Below are positions 55,824-64,000 of a DNA stretch of 64,000 bases, one piece after another. Position numbers and translations under genes: made by a program. Source of the stretch: Actinocatenispora sp963805605 (GTDB lineage Bacteria; Actinomycetota; Actinomycetes; Mycobacteriales; Micromonosporaceae). The DNA lies in NCBI GenBank assembly GCA_963805605.1, contig CAWDUX010000001.1, positions 372,001 to 436,000 on the forward strand, in the 5' to 3' direction. The notes under the pieces are model-generated. The model was not told the origin of the DNA. It saw only the letters and a program-made list of their open reading frames with translations, and did no database searches. How positions within the stretch are numbered: the first letter of the stretch is position 1; every line of letters begins with the position of its first letter.

Positions 55824-57518
55824 GTGAGACTCAACGCGGACACTGCGGAGTTCGGCCGGTTTCTCGCGGTCGCCACCGCGTACTGGGCGGACAACATCTG
55901 TACACCGCCGACCGGGACGGACGCTGGCTGCATCCTGGTCGAGGTGCTGCACCAGGACCTGCGGGTCGCGCTGCGCAACCTGACCGTCGCCAACGCGTTG
56001 CGCAGGCTGTTCCCGGCCCGGCTGATCGTGTTCACCGGAACCGATCAGGACTGGAGCAGCGCGCTGTGGACCAGGTTCGACACCTCGCTGGTCGCCAGGC
56101 TTGCGGCGGCGTACCACGCCGACGACGTGCTCGATGTGCACGGGGCCGTCACCAACCGGGTGGCGGCCCCGGAGTCGTCCCCGCCCGCGGTCGAGGTCGC
56201 CGGCCGGATCCTCGCAACGGATCCGAACGCGCCGGCCATCGCGCCCGCCGACCTGGACGCGAACGTGTACGCGACGGCCTGCCGGGTGCTGCGGGTACCG
56301 CGACTGACCGACGAGCATCGGGCCGGCGCCACCTACGCGCGGGTACGTCAGAGAAGCCTTGCCTTCTCCCAGCTCTACGACGCCCTGTGCGCCACCTTCG
56401 CGCCCGACGCCCTCGTCACCAGCCACGTCGACTACAACCACTGGGGCCTGGCGGTCGAGTCGGCCCGCCGGCGGCAGACGCCGGTGGTGCACGTGCAGAC
56501 CACCGGCTCGCTCAAGGCGTACACGCTGTTCCCCGAGCAGGCCGAGGGTGCGCCCACCTTCCGGGCCGCGCTGACCAACCAGATCGGCGAGTTCTTCGAG
56601 AAGCGGGTGTGGCCGCAGCGCGACCGGATCCGGCGCAGCGCCGAGCTGGTGTCGTTCCGGGCCAAGGGAAACCTGGGTCGGCCGTCCTGGTGGCGGGCGG
56701 GCACCGCCGCGTCGCTGGACGTACGTACCGGCACCGAACGGGCACAGCTGCGCCGGCACGCCGCGTACCGGTTCGGACTGGACCCCGACCGGCCGACCGT
56801 GGCGGTGTTCAACCATTCGGTCTCCGATGCGCTCGGTACCAACATCGAGTTCTTCGCCGACCTGGCCGACTGGTTCGAACGCACCGCCGAGTACGCCGGC
56901 CGGCACAGTGAGGTCAACTGGCTGATGCTGGACCATCCGAGCCAGAAGCTGTACGACACCACCGGGTTCTTCGACACCGTGGCGGACCGGTACGCCGACC
57001 TGCCGCACCTGGCGTTCCGGCCCAGCGGCGAGGTCGGCAAGAACCTGCTGTGGAGCCTCACCGACCTGGCCGTCACAGTACGAGGCAGCATCAGCAACGA
57101 ACTGCCCGCGTACGGCATCCCGGTGATCCAGGCCGGCTGGTCGGAATGGAGTTCCTGCGGGGTGTCGCGGGTCGCCACCAGCGTGGCGCACTACTGGCAG
57201 CTGCTGGCCACCGCGATCGCGGAACTGTCGGCCGGTACCCCGATGGTCAGCGCCGAACAGCGCGAACGGGCCCGGCTGTGGCACTGGTTCTACCGCAGCG
57301 CCACCGACGTCCCTACCTCGCTGGTGCCGCACTGGGAGGCCGGCCAGTCCGACCATTTGCTACGCCTGCTGTCGGTGGCGATGCAGCACGTGGAGAGCGA
57401 CGGGGAGCCGGCGTTCACCGCGACCCGGCGGATGTGGCAGCGGCGTGAGCCGTTCCTGACCCGCTTCGACCTGACCGGACCGCCGCAGGTGCTCAGCGAC
57501 CAGATGTGGGGAGAGTAG
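55824..57518 (+). CDS. Unknown surface-carbohydrate biosynthesis-like protein
   Basis: A 564-residue protein, probably GT-B-like. Clues are HVDYNHWGLAVESARRRQTPVVHVQTTG in the first half, and in the second TVAVFNHSVSDALGTNIEFFADL, NWLMLDHPSQKLYDT and SLTDLAVTVRGSISNELPAYGIPVIQAG, which resembles the donor-binding C-terminal half of capsule/CMP-sugar glycosyltransferases (Gly-Ser-Ile-x-x-Glu near an aromatic-poor loop). GTG at 55824 follows GGGAGCAGTCAC. It could be the transferase for CMP-pseudaminic acid; this is inference from position and fold pattern. Confidence 0.6.
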   Translation: MRLNADTAEFGRFLAVATAYWADNICTPPTGTDAGCILVEVLHQDLRVALRNLTVANALRRLFPARLIVFTGTDQDWSSALWTRFDTSLVARLAAAYHADDVLDVHGAVTNRVAAPESSPPAVEVAGRILATDPNAPAIAPADLDANVYATACRVLRVPRLTDEHRAGATYARVRQRSLAFSQLYDALCATFAPDALVTSHVDYNHWGLAVESARRRQTPVVHVQTTGSLKAYTLFPEQAEGAPTFRAALTNQIGEFFEKRVWPQRDRIRRSAELVSFRAKGNLGRPSWWRAGTAASLDVRTGTERAQLRRHAAYRFGLDPDRPTVAVFNHSVSDALGTNIEFFADLADWFERTAEYAGRHSEVNWLMLDHPSQKLYDTTGFFDTVADRYADLPHLAFRPSGEVGKNLLWSLTDLAVTVRGSISNELPAYGIPVIQAGWSEWSSCGVSRVATSVAHYWQLLATAIAELSAGTPMVSAEQRERARLWHWFYRSATDVPTSLVPHWEAGQSDHLLRLLSVAMQHVESDGEPAFTATRRMWQRREPFLTRFDLTGPPQVLSDQMWGE

Positions 57519-57522
57519 TCAG

Positions 57523-59781
57523 GTGACCAGCACTCTGGGTTTCCGTACCGAGCTGGATCGGCCGGTACCGGCACTGCCCCTGCCGGCAGACGTCCGTACC
57601 GGGATGGACCCGTCGTTGTCGGTGGTCGACGGGTTCGTCCGCGGTACCGGCATCGTCGGCCGGTTCTCCGCCGGCTCCGGCCTGATCGGCCTGAAGGTGG
57701 CCGCCGGCGGACGGCCGGTGCGGGTGACGGTCGAGGTCAGGGCCGATGCCGAGACCGCCGCGTGGTGGCAGCACCGGGTACCGGCCCACTACCTTCCGGG
57801 CGATCCGCACGGGCCGCGGCTGCTGCTGGTGCGCGCCCAAGGGGCGGTGCGGACCGCGGTACTACTCGCCCGGCGGCCGGCCGACTTCACCCTGGACGCG
57901 CGGGCCACCGTCACGTTCGACCTGGCCGCCGACGAGGTCCCCGACGACGGGCTGCTCATCGTGGAGCTGGCCGATCCCCGGCCGCTGGCCGGTCTGCCGG
58001 AACAACTGCCGATCCGGGCCGCCCTCGGGATCCGGGTCGACTCGGTGCGTGTGCAGCACCGCCCGGACCCGCCACATCAGGAAACACCGGGCCGGGACAC
58101 GTCCGGCCCGGCCCGGTCCGGCCCGGACACCGTCGTCGGGAACCCCGACGGCGTACTGCCGGCCTCCGGCCTGCTGCTGCTCACCCCCGTCGAAGCGGTG
58201 AGCGGCACCATCACCTGGACGCTGCGGGCCACTGCCGCTGCTGCGGTGCGCCCGGATATCGTGCCGCCCCGGTGGGGGCCGCTGTGGGTGACACCACCGA
58301 CCGGCGCCCCGCGACTGCGGTACCGGGACAAAGGCATGGCGGTGGCCCGACGGCGGATCGTCGGACTGCGCCGCTCGGCGATGCGGCGGGCGCGGCGGGC
58401 CGCCGCACGTACCGGACGGGTACTGGTCCTGCCGGCCCGATACGGCCTGTACCCGGTGACTGCGGCGCTCGCCACCCGGCTGAATGTGCCGACCGCAGAG
58501 CTGATACCGCTGGACGGCGGCCCAATCCGGCGCTGCGAGGTGACTGCCCGTGGCCTGAGCGGCATCGAGATCCGTTACACCGGAAGGATCTCCGGCCCGG
58601 CGGTGGTGCGCCTGACCGACGGCGGCCGGGGTGATCGGGGTCGACCCGACGGGCTCCGTACCGGCTGGCGGCTGACCAACACCTGGGTGCAGTCACCGCC
58701 CGACATGACACCGGCCCTCGGCGACAACCCGGCCGCAAACCAGGCGGAACTGCAACGGCTGCTGGATCTCGACCGGCCGGTGACGGTGCGCTTGCCGGGC
58801 GACCGGATTCCGATCGCCGGTGGTCTCACCCTGGGCGAGGACCGGGCGCTGACCGGTGTACCGGGCGGCGGCACCGTACTGGTCCAGGCCGAGGCCGCCG
58901 AGACGCCGCTGCTGCACGTACTGGGCAGCAACGTCCGGGTCGAGGACATCACGCTCGAACTGCCCGCCGCGCAACCGGGACCGCATGACGGCGACCGCTG
59001 GACGGCGCTGACCATCGGCCGGTACTTCTACCCGCAGCGACCCGAATGGCTGAGCCGGGTTGAGATCCGTCGGGTCAAGGTGCGGCGCACCGGCCGGTGC
59101 GCGGCGAACTCGGTCGCGGTACTGGGCGCGGTGCGCGATCTCACCCTGGCCGACATCGAGGTCAGCGGTGGCGGCACCGGCCTGGCGGTGCACTGGGGAG
59201 CGGTGGGCCGCGGGGTGGAGGATCTCACCGGACCCTCCTACCACCCCAACGGACTTCGGGTCACCGGGCTGCGGGTACGGGACGCCTTCGAGGGTTTCTA
59301 CCTCAGTTCCGTGCATGACGTGGCGGTACGAGCGATCCGCTGTACCGGCGTGGAGATCGGCTTCCGGCTGCTGCCGGGTGACAACACCGACCGGTTCCAC
59401 GAAACGCCCGGCAGCTCCCCGGTCTGTTCCCGGATCACCGTATCCGACGCCCAGATCGGTTGGTGTGGACCGTATGCGATGCGGCTGGCCGGTTGGGGTC
59501 GTAGCGAGATGGACCGGCGGGTCAGCAGGCTGCCCTACCGGGATGTCACGGTGACCGACTGCACGCTGCTTACCGAGCCGCCGGTACTGGGCACCGCCGG
59601 TCGGCCGCGTACCGCTGTCGTGCTGGAACGCGCCACCGGCATCGTGCTGCGTGGTCTGCGGGAGGCACCGCAGTCGAGTGCGGCGACCCCGGCGTCGGTG
59701 GCGGCACTGCGTGACGGGCAGCAGGTCACGTTCGGCGAACTGACCGCAATGGGTGTGCCGGCGAGTACGCACCGGCACTGA
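57523..59781 (+). CDS. Unknown protein with right-handed beta-helix-like C-terminus
   Basis: A 752-residue protein with no signal peptide. Residues about 20-230 look like beta-sandwich domains (VRVTVEVRADAETAAWWQHRV, FTLDARATVTFDLAADEV). An Arg-rich segment (ARRRIVGLRRSAMRRARRAAARTG) lies near 270-290. From about 400 the repeats ALTIGRYF, VAVLGAVRDLTLADIEVSGGGTGLAVH and LRVTGLRVRDAFEGFYLSS give the short-strand pattern of pectate-lyase-like beta-helices. It begins five bases after the previous gene. Possibly an exported or surface glycan-binding or cleaving protein; family not recognised. Confidence 0.6.
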   Translation: MTSTLGFRTELDRPVPALPLPADVRTGMDPSLSVVDGFVRGTGIVGRFSAGSGLIGLKVAAGGRPVRVTVEVRADAETAAWWQHRVPAHYLPGDPHGPRLLLVRAQGAVRTAVLLARRPADFTLDARATVTFDLAADEVPDDGLLIVELADPRPLAGLPEQLPIRAALGIRVDSVRVQHRPDPPHQETPGRDTSGPARSGPDTVVGNPDGVLPASGLLLLTPVEAVSGTITWTLRATAAAAVRPDIVPPRWGPLWVTPPTGAPRLRYRDKGMAVARRRIVGLRRSAMRRARRAAARTGRVLVLPARYGLYPVTAALATRLNVPTAELIPLDGGPIRRCEVTARGLSGIEIRYTGRISGPAVVRLTDGGRGDRGRPDGLRTGWRLTNTWVQSPPDMTPALGDNPAANQAELQRLLDLDRPVTVRLPGDRIPIAGGLTLGEDRALTGVPGGGTVLVQAEAAETPLLHVLGSNVRVEDITLELPAAQPGPHDGDRWTALTIGRYFYPQRPEWLSRVEIRRVKVRRTGRCAANSVAVLGAVRDLTLADIEVSGGGTGLAVHWGAVGRGVEDLTGPSYHPNGLRVTGLRVRDAFEGFYLSSVHDVAVRAIRCTGVEIGFRLLPGDNTDRFHETPGSSPVCSRITVSDAQIGWCGPYAMRLAGWGRSEMDRRVSRLPYRDVTVTDCTLLTEPPVLGTAGRPRTAVVLERATGIVLRGLREAPQSSAATPASVAALRDGQQVTFGELTAMGVPASTHRH

Positions 59782-59843
59782 ACCCACCCTCCCGTGTGGC
59801 CCCAACTTCCCAAATATCCAAGCCGTCCTTTACTGTGCCCGCC

Positions 59844-61007
59844 ATGACAAGCGATACGGCCGATCGCGGTAATGAATCCCCCAACACACCAGCGGCAGGA
59901 ACGAAGGGCCGCCTCTTCGACAGCGCGTTCTACCAGGCATGGGCGCTCGACGAGAACGGCGCCTGGCTCTACCTGCCAGCCGATGCCACCCCTGACTCGC
60001 CGGCGGGCACGACCGGCGGCAGTTGGCGCGAGCGCGTCCGCAGCGCGGCGCTGAAATGCCCGGCGCCCGGCTGCGGCGCGGTCTACACCGGTATCCGCAA
60101 GGGCGCCGGGCGGCTCGCGTTCGTGCATCCCAAGACCGGCAGCACACACACCGACAAACAGTCCAAGGAGACGCTGTGGCGTCTCGCCGCACAGCAGATG
60201 CTGGCACAGTGGGCGCTGGGTACACATCCCGGTTCGTCCGTGCAGACCGGTACCGGTGAGCAGGCGGCGACACCCGACGTGCTGATCACGTTGGCGGACG
60301 GTTCGCGCATCGCGCTCGAGTGCCGGTACGCCGCATTCGGTACCGCCGAATGGCGACAGCGTCACGACGAGCACCAGCAGCAGGGCGTCACCGACGTGTG
60401 GCTGCTGGCCAACACCGGACCGCAGTCGCGCAAGGCGACCGGCGCGCCGGAACGGCTCCGGCCGCAGGCCGCGGTGGCGGAGCTGATCACCGCCGGCGTA
60501 CCGACCTTCTGGCTCAACCCGTTCCTCGGTCTGGTCGGCACCCCGGTTCCGGCGGACGGCGCCGCCACCGTTGCGCTGGCCGAGGGCCCGATCGGTGACT
60601 GGAGCGGACCGGTCGGCGCGGCCGCGGCCGCCCCTGGGTCGACCACCGTCGCTGGGTCGGCCGTAACTGCTGAGCCGGCGGTTGCCGCTGGGTCGGCCGT
60701 GACTGCCGAGTCGGCCGAGGTGACGCAGACCGAGGTCCCGGTCACTGGCTCCCTGCCAGCTGCCGAGCCGGAGAATACCGTGCTAGCAACGGATCCAGCG
60801 CCTGAGTCGGCCGGTACGGACTCTGCCGGGGCGACCGGATCTGCCGCGCCGGCCGAGCCCACCGATGCGCCAGGGCCGGCCGCGGTCACTGAGGTAGCCG
60901 AGCCGGCCGAGCCGGCCGAGCCGAGCGAGCGGTCGGCCGAGCGAGCCGGTCGTGCCGAGCGAGGCGACGTCGGAGGAGGAAACCAGATCGACGGACTCCG
61001 ACGGTGA
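59844..61007 (+). CDS. CoiA-like nuclease-domain protein with low-complexity tail
   Basis: A 387-residue protein. About 50-90 holds a two-Cys segment (KCPAPGCGAVYTG) and LAFVHPKTGSTHTDKQSKETLWRLAAQQ; about 130-190 has TPDVLITLADGSRIALECRYAAFGTAEWRQRHDEHQQQGVTDVWLLAN, the D-x(n)-E-x-Q/R pattern of CoiA-like PD-(D/E)XK nucleases. The last 160 residues are Ala/Val/Glu/Pro-rich repeats, likely disordered. TACTGT seven bases before the ATG could be a -10 box for leaderless translation. Function unknown; CoiA relatives take part in DNA processing. Confidence 0.6.
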   Translation: MTSDTADRGNESPNTPAAGTKGRLFDSAFYQAWALDENGAWLYLPADATPDSPAGTTGGSWRERVRSAALKCPAPGCGAVYTGIRKGAGRLAFVHPKTGSTHTDKQSKETLWRLAAQQMLAQWALGTHPGSSVQTGTGEQAATPDVLITLADGSRIALECRYAAFGTAEWRQRHDEHQQQGVTDVWLLANTGPQSRKATGAPERLRPQAAVAELITAGVPTFWLNPFLGLVGTPVPADGAATVALAEGPIGDWSGPVGAAAAAPGSTTVAGSAVTAEPAVAAGSAVTAESAEVTQTEVPVTGSLPAAEPENTVLATDPAPESAGTDSAGATGSAAPAEPTDAPGPAAVTEVAEPAEPAEPSERSAERAGRAERGDVGGGNQIDGLRR

Positions 61008-61101
61008 GCAGGCTCGCCCGGGGCTTCTCCGTCGGGTCCTGGACTGGTTCCGCCGCCCCGCCGCCTAGCGGCGGTCCGGCGGCGGCCATCGTGCCGGGGG
61101 A

Positions 61102-61893
61102 CTACGGCAGCCTGAGAGTCAGCGTCCCCCGGAGATGGGTCAGCGCCGCCCGCTCCAGGCGGTCGGGCCAAGTGGCGCCGGTACGCTGCGCGAGTTCGTG
61201 CCCCAACGGCAGGAACAGCTCGGCCAGGTCCCGGTGGGCGGCGAGCACCGACTCCAGGGTCGCGGAGATTGGCGGCAGGGCGGTCAGCGCGGCCAGCCGG
61301 TCGGGCGGCAACAGTCGGCCCAGGTGCAGCACCCCGCCGCGGTCCTCGACCGGCACGTCCTCGGTCATCAGCTCGATCAGCAGGGTGCGCAGCAGTCCGG
61401 CACCGGACGCCGCCACCACGTACTCGCCGCGCCCCAGCACCACCGGCAGCAGTCCCAGTACCCGGATGAACTCGGTGCCCAGGGCGGTGATCCGGTCCGG
61501 ATCCGGTTGCCGTGCCGCACCGGCCTGCGCCAGTCGAGCGTGCAGACCGGCCCGGTCGAACAGTGGTACGAGGGTGCTGCGGGTGCGTGTGGGTACCTCG
61601 TCGGGGCTGCCGACGACCACGTCGAAGCGCAGCCAGTCCGGTGTGATGTGATGGAAGACCGGCAACTGTCCCAGCTGCCGGCACAGCACCACCGGCGTGA
61701 TCTGTTCCACCCGCGCCGGCCAGCTGCCTACCAGCTCGGGGATCTCCGCGGTTTCGGCGACCAGCCAGAGGTCCACGTCGCTGTACTCGTCGGCGGTTCC
61801 GCGGCCTCGGCTGCCGCTCAGCCACGCCGCCCGGATCCGGTCGTCCTCGCGCAGCGCTGCGGTGATGCGTTCGATGAGCTGCTGGTAGTCCAT
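61102..61893 (-). CDS. Nucleotidyltransferase (GSx9-10DxD type)
   Basis: A 263-residue protein with the polymerase-beta-like signature AAWLSGSRGRGTADEYSDVDLWLVAE (Gly-Ser then Asp-x-Asp) near residues 20-45, as in aminoglycoside adenylyltransferases, MNT-type antitoxins and similar enzymes. The C-terminal helical region could hold a substrate domain. No partner HEPN gene is adjacent. ATG at 61893 follows GGAGAGG. Substrate unknown. Confidence 0.8.
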   Translation of the reverse strand: MDYQQLIERITAALREDDRIRAAWLSGSRGRGTADEYSDVDLWLVAETAEIPELVGSWPARVEQITPVVLCRQLGQLPVFHHITPDWLRFDVVVGSPDEVPTRTRSTLVPLFDRAGLHARLAQAGAARQPDPDRITALGTEFIRVLGLLPVVLGRGEYVVAASGAGLLRTLLIELMTEDVPVEDRGGVLHLGRLLPPDRLAALTALPPISATLESVLAAHRDLAELFLPLGHELAQRTGATWPDRLERAALTHLRGTLTLRLP

Positions 61894-61946
61894 GGGGGCC
61901 TCTCCGTGCAGCGGTCCGTTCCATCGCATCATGCACCGACGGTGGT

Positions 61947-63185
61947 TCAGCCCAGCGAGGCCAGGTACGACTCGGCCGCCTCCGGGGACATCAGCCAGTC
62001 GAAGAAGTCCCGTGGTTGGGCGAAGCCGTTGGCGAACCGGCGGGCCACGGTCGGGTTTCCGGCGGCGGTGCCGAGTAGCTTCTGCAGGTGCGAGGGGAAC
62101 GGCTGCAGCATCGCGTTGGTCCATTCGGTGACGTAGCGGGCGGTGCCTGCCCAGAACTCGTCGAACGTGTGCTGCATCCAGTCCCTGTCGAAGGGGCGGT
62201 CACCGTGTTCGACGATGGCGTTCAGGTAGGCCGTGGCGCAGTGCGCCGCGGTGTTGCTGCCCTGTCCGGTGATCGGATCGTTGGTGATGACCGTGTCCGC
62301 GGCACCCAGGACCAGACCGCCGGACGGCAGTTGGGCGACGGGTTGCCGGACGGTCGGGGTGAACCGGCCGCTCAACGTGGCGCGGGCGTCGGTGAGCTCG
62401 ACGTCCCGGCACCGGTCGGCCACCCAGGGCAGGTACTCGCGGGCCAGCTCGATGGCCCGTTCCAGCTGTTCGCCGGCGTCGAGTCGGCCCTCCCAGACGT
62501 CCAGCGGCCCGCCCGGGACAACTTCCCAGAGCAGCATGTCGCACGGTCCGGAGAGGGTCAGTCCGGGAATGACGAACAGCTCACCGAAGCCGCCGGGCAC
62601 CGCGTTGAATCCGACGCTGGGTTGCGCGAAGACCGGGTCGGCGGCCATGCCGTGTACGTAGCTGACGGCCAGGCCGCGCTGGGGGGCGGTGTAGGGCGAA
62701 CGGTCCGGGTCGCGCTCGAACAGTGCGGTGAGTTCGCCGCGCCCGGCGGCCACGACGGTCAGGTCGTAGTCGCCGCTCGTGCTCAGTGCGTCCAGCTGTC
62801 CGGTGTCGAGGTTGCGGTAGCTGACCGTCCCGCCGCGCTGCTCGAACAGTTCCAGCCATGCGGGCATCTTGAGTCGCTGGTCGACACTGTGGGCCGGGGA
62901 GTCCAGCGGGGCGATGACGTCCATCGCCCTGCGCCCGGGTGGCGCGGACAGTGACACGTGCAGCCCGGCGATGGGGGGTGCGGTGTCCTCCCACAGGTTC
63001 AGGCCGAGCCGCTGTTCGGTGGCCAGGGCCGGGGCGAACATTGCCTGGGTCGAGGTGGGTCGGCCCCAGCGGATCTCGTCCGCGGTCCGCCCGGACACGA
63101 CCGTCACTTCGTAACCGGCGGCCAGCAGCCCCAGCCCCAGTTGCAGACCGCACTGGCCCGCACCGACTATCAGTACCCTGCGCAC
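61947..63185 (-). CDS. Styrene/indole monooxygenase-like flavoprotein
   Basis: A 412-residue FAD enzyme. RRVLIVGAGQCGLQLGLGLLAAGYEVTVVSGR is the FAD-binding motif, with no second NADPH site, as in StyA-type two-component epoxidases that need a separate flavin reductase. GGLVLGAADTVITNDPITGQGSNTAAHCA is the C-terminal FAD/O2-site motif of the group. GTG at 63185 follows GGGAGG. No StyB-type reductase gene lies in the window. Substrate unknown. Confidence 0.88.
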   Translation of the reverse strand: MRRVLIVGAGQCGLQLGLGLLAAGYEVTVVSGRTADEIRWGRPTSTQAMFAPALATEQRLGLNLWEDTAPPIAGLHVSLSAPPGRRAMDVIAPLDSPAHSVDQRLKMPAWLELFEQRGGTVSYRNLDTGQLDALSTSGDYDLTVVAAGRGELTALFERDPDRSPYTAPQRGLAVSYVHGMAADPVFAQPSVGFNAVPGGFGELFVIPGLTLSGPCDMLLWEVVPGGPLDVWEGRLDAGEQLERAIELAREYLPWVADRCRDVELTDARATLSGRFTPTVRQPVAQLPSGGLVLGAADTVITNDPITGQGSNTAAHCATAYLNAIVEHGDRPFDRDWMQHTFDEFWAGTARYVTEWTNAMLQPFPSHLQKLLGTAAGNPTVARRFANGFAQPRDFFDWLMSPEAAESYLASLG

Positions 63186-63566
63186 GTGGCCTCCCGACCA
63201 ACCCGACAGACATCGACGGCTCGTGACCATGTCCGGATCGATGACGGCCTGCGTTGGTTCGCGCCGCCCCGGTACCCATGTCTGAATTCTGCCCTGCCGT
63301 GTCCACTGTTGTAAGCCAGATGATGATGGGCGAGTTAACGGAAAGATAGCCGTATCGGCGCCGGTGATCTGACGGAGATCTAACGGGCGCTCTGGATGCA
63401 ACACTGCTTTCCGGGCGACCTCGCAGCAAATTCCGAGCACACTTCTGGCACAGTCGGGTACTTCCTCCGTCGGCCGCCCCGGCCTGTGGAAAGAGCCCCA
63501 GGGCTGCGTTTGCCGGCGGCGTGGAGGGGAATGGTGACCTCCGGCGCCGGGGCGGAGGTGCGGGCC
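63186..63566. other. Divergent intergenic region, no gene
   Basis: About 380 bases between the flavoprotein and GAF genes. It is less G+C rich around 63310-63380. No gene, RNA or strong repeat is seen. Confidence 0.4.
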
Positions 63567-64000
63567 ATGGAAGCAACGCGGTTCGACCCGGACCTCGACT
63601 ACCCGACCCAGCTCAGTGGCCCCGACGACGAGGCGGGAGAGCTGGATCTCGCCCCGCCGGACGGATACCGGCTGTTGGCTGCCGGCCCCGACGAACCGTT
63701 CGACCGGGTCGCCCGGCTGGCCGCCCGACTGTTCGCGGTGCCGTACGCGACGGTGTCGCTGGTGGCGTCCGGGCGGGTGTGGTTCCGGGCCCGACGTGGC
63801 CTGCGGCTGACCGACGTGCCCGGTGTGCCGGGGCTGGCGGTGTCCGCGCTGGCCGGTAGTGGCCTCTACACCGTGCAGAACACCGCCACCGATCCGCGGT
63901 GCGCGGACAACCCGCTGGTGGGTCAGCTGGACCTGGGTTTCTACGCGGCGGCGCCGTTCACCAACTCCGCCGGTACGGCGATCGGTGTGGTCGACATCGC
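63567..64000 (+). CDS. GAF domain protein (3'-partial)
   Basis: Begins at ATG 63567 with GGAGG eight bases upstream and runs off the window, so only the first 144 residues are visible. FDRVARLAARLFAVPYATVSLVASGRVWFRARRG and NPLVGQLDLGFYAAAPFTNS with AGTAIGVVDI are the classic GAF-domain pattern seen in signalling proteins (anti-sigma/SpoIIE phosphatases, diguanylate cyclases, histidine kinases). The effector domain lies outside the window. Earlier in-frame starts at 63531 and 63534 are less well placed. Confidence 0.82.
   Translation, partial: MEATRFDPDLDYPTQLSGPDDEAGELDLAPPDGYRLLAAGPDEPFDRVARLAARLFAVPYATVSLVASGRVWFRARRGLRLTDVPGVPGLAVSALAGSGLYTVQNTATDPRCADNPLVGQLDLGFYAAAPFTNSAGTAIGVVDI

Overview
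The window is about 70% G+C, uses many GTG starts, and reads as the chromosome of a filamentous actinomycete, most likely Micromonosporaceae (family-level inference from codon style and gene content). Two blocks match the order I remember for Mycobacterium and other actinobacteria: phoH-ybeY-CNNM/CorC-cytidine deaminase-like-era-recO-uppS ... arsR/smtB-glyS, and dgt ... dnaG. The left two thirds is therefore core chromosome with accessory genes between the blocks.

Layout. 0-4 kb: membrane protein, HIT protein, FUSC transporter, serine beta-lactamase-like hydrolase. 4.1-10 kb: a tightly packed RNA/envelope housekeeping operon (PhoH, YbeY, CNNM, CDA-like, Era, RecO, UppS). 10-13.7 kb (minus): lipoprotein, then an ECF transporter (T subunit, tandem ATPase, YkoE-like S subunit) led by a clear TPP riboswitch, so a thiamine-precursor importer. 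13.9-23.7 kb: secreted proteins, acyl-CoA dehydrogenase, ArsR regulator, glycyl-tRNA synthetase, a secreted transglycosylase-like protein with a long leader, tRNA-dihydrouridine synthase. 24-30.4 kb: pyruvate phosphate dikinase, methyltransferase, dGTPase, FAD reductase.

30.4-34.8 kb is the most unusual part. RtcB RNA ligase faces away from a second-type leucyl-tRNA synthetase that lacks the whole CP1 editing domain. Directly upstream of it are a TATACT -10 box, a leaderless 13-residue leader peptide with three consecutive Leu codons, and an intrinsic terminator just before the gene: a leucine-responsive attenuator. A GNAT acetyltransferase follows. An attractive but unproven reading is an inducible back-up LeuRS used when the normal enzyme is starved or inhibited.

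34.8-43 kb: dnaG, an ABC exporter with two permeases, YtxH-like protein, tRNA-Asn followed by a terminator and an array of small hairpins, and the principal sigma factor.

43-59.8 kb is a surface-glycan locus: a DUF5107 protein with a damaged-looking N-terminus, then a full pseudaminic-acid-type pathway (PseB, PseC, PseH, PseG, PseI, PseF) in divergent and convergent units, accompanied by an acyl/amino-acid ligase, a discrete carrier protein and a FabG-like reductase, and by four large uncharacterised proteins that look like glycosyltransferase, methyltransferase-like and beta-helix proteins. 59.8-64 kb: a CoiA-like protein, a nucleotidyltransferase, a styrene-monooxygenase-like flavoprotein, and the start of a GAF-domain protein that runs off the window.
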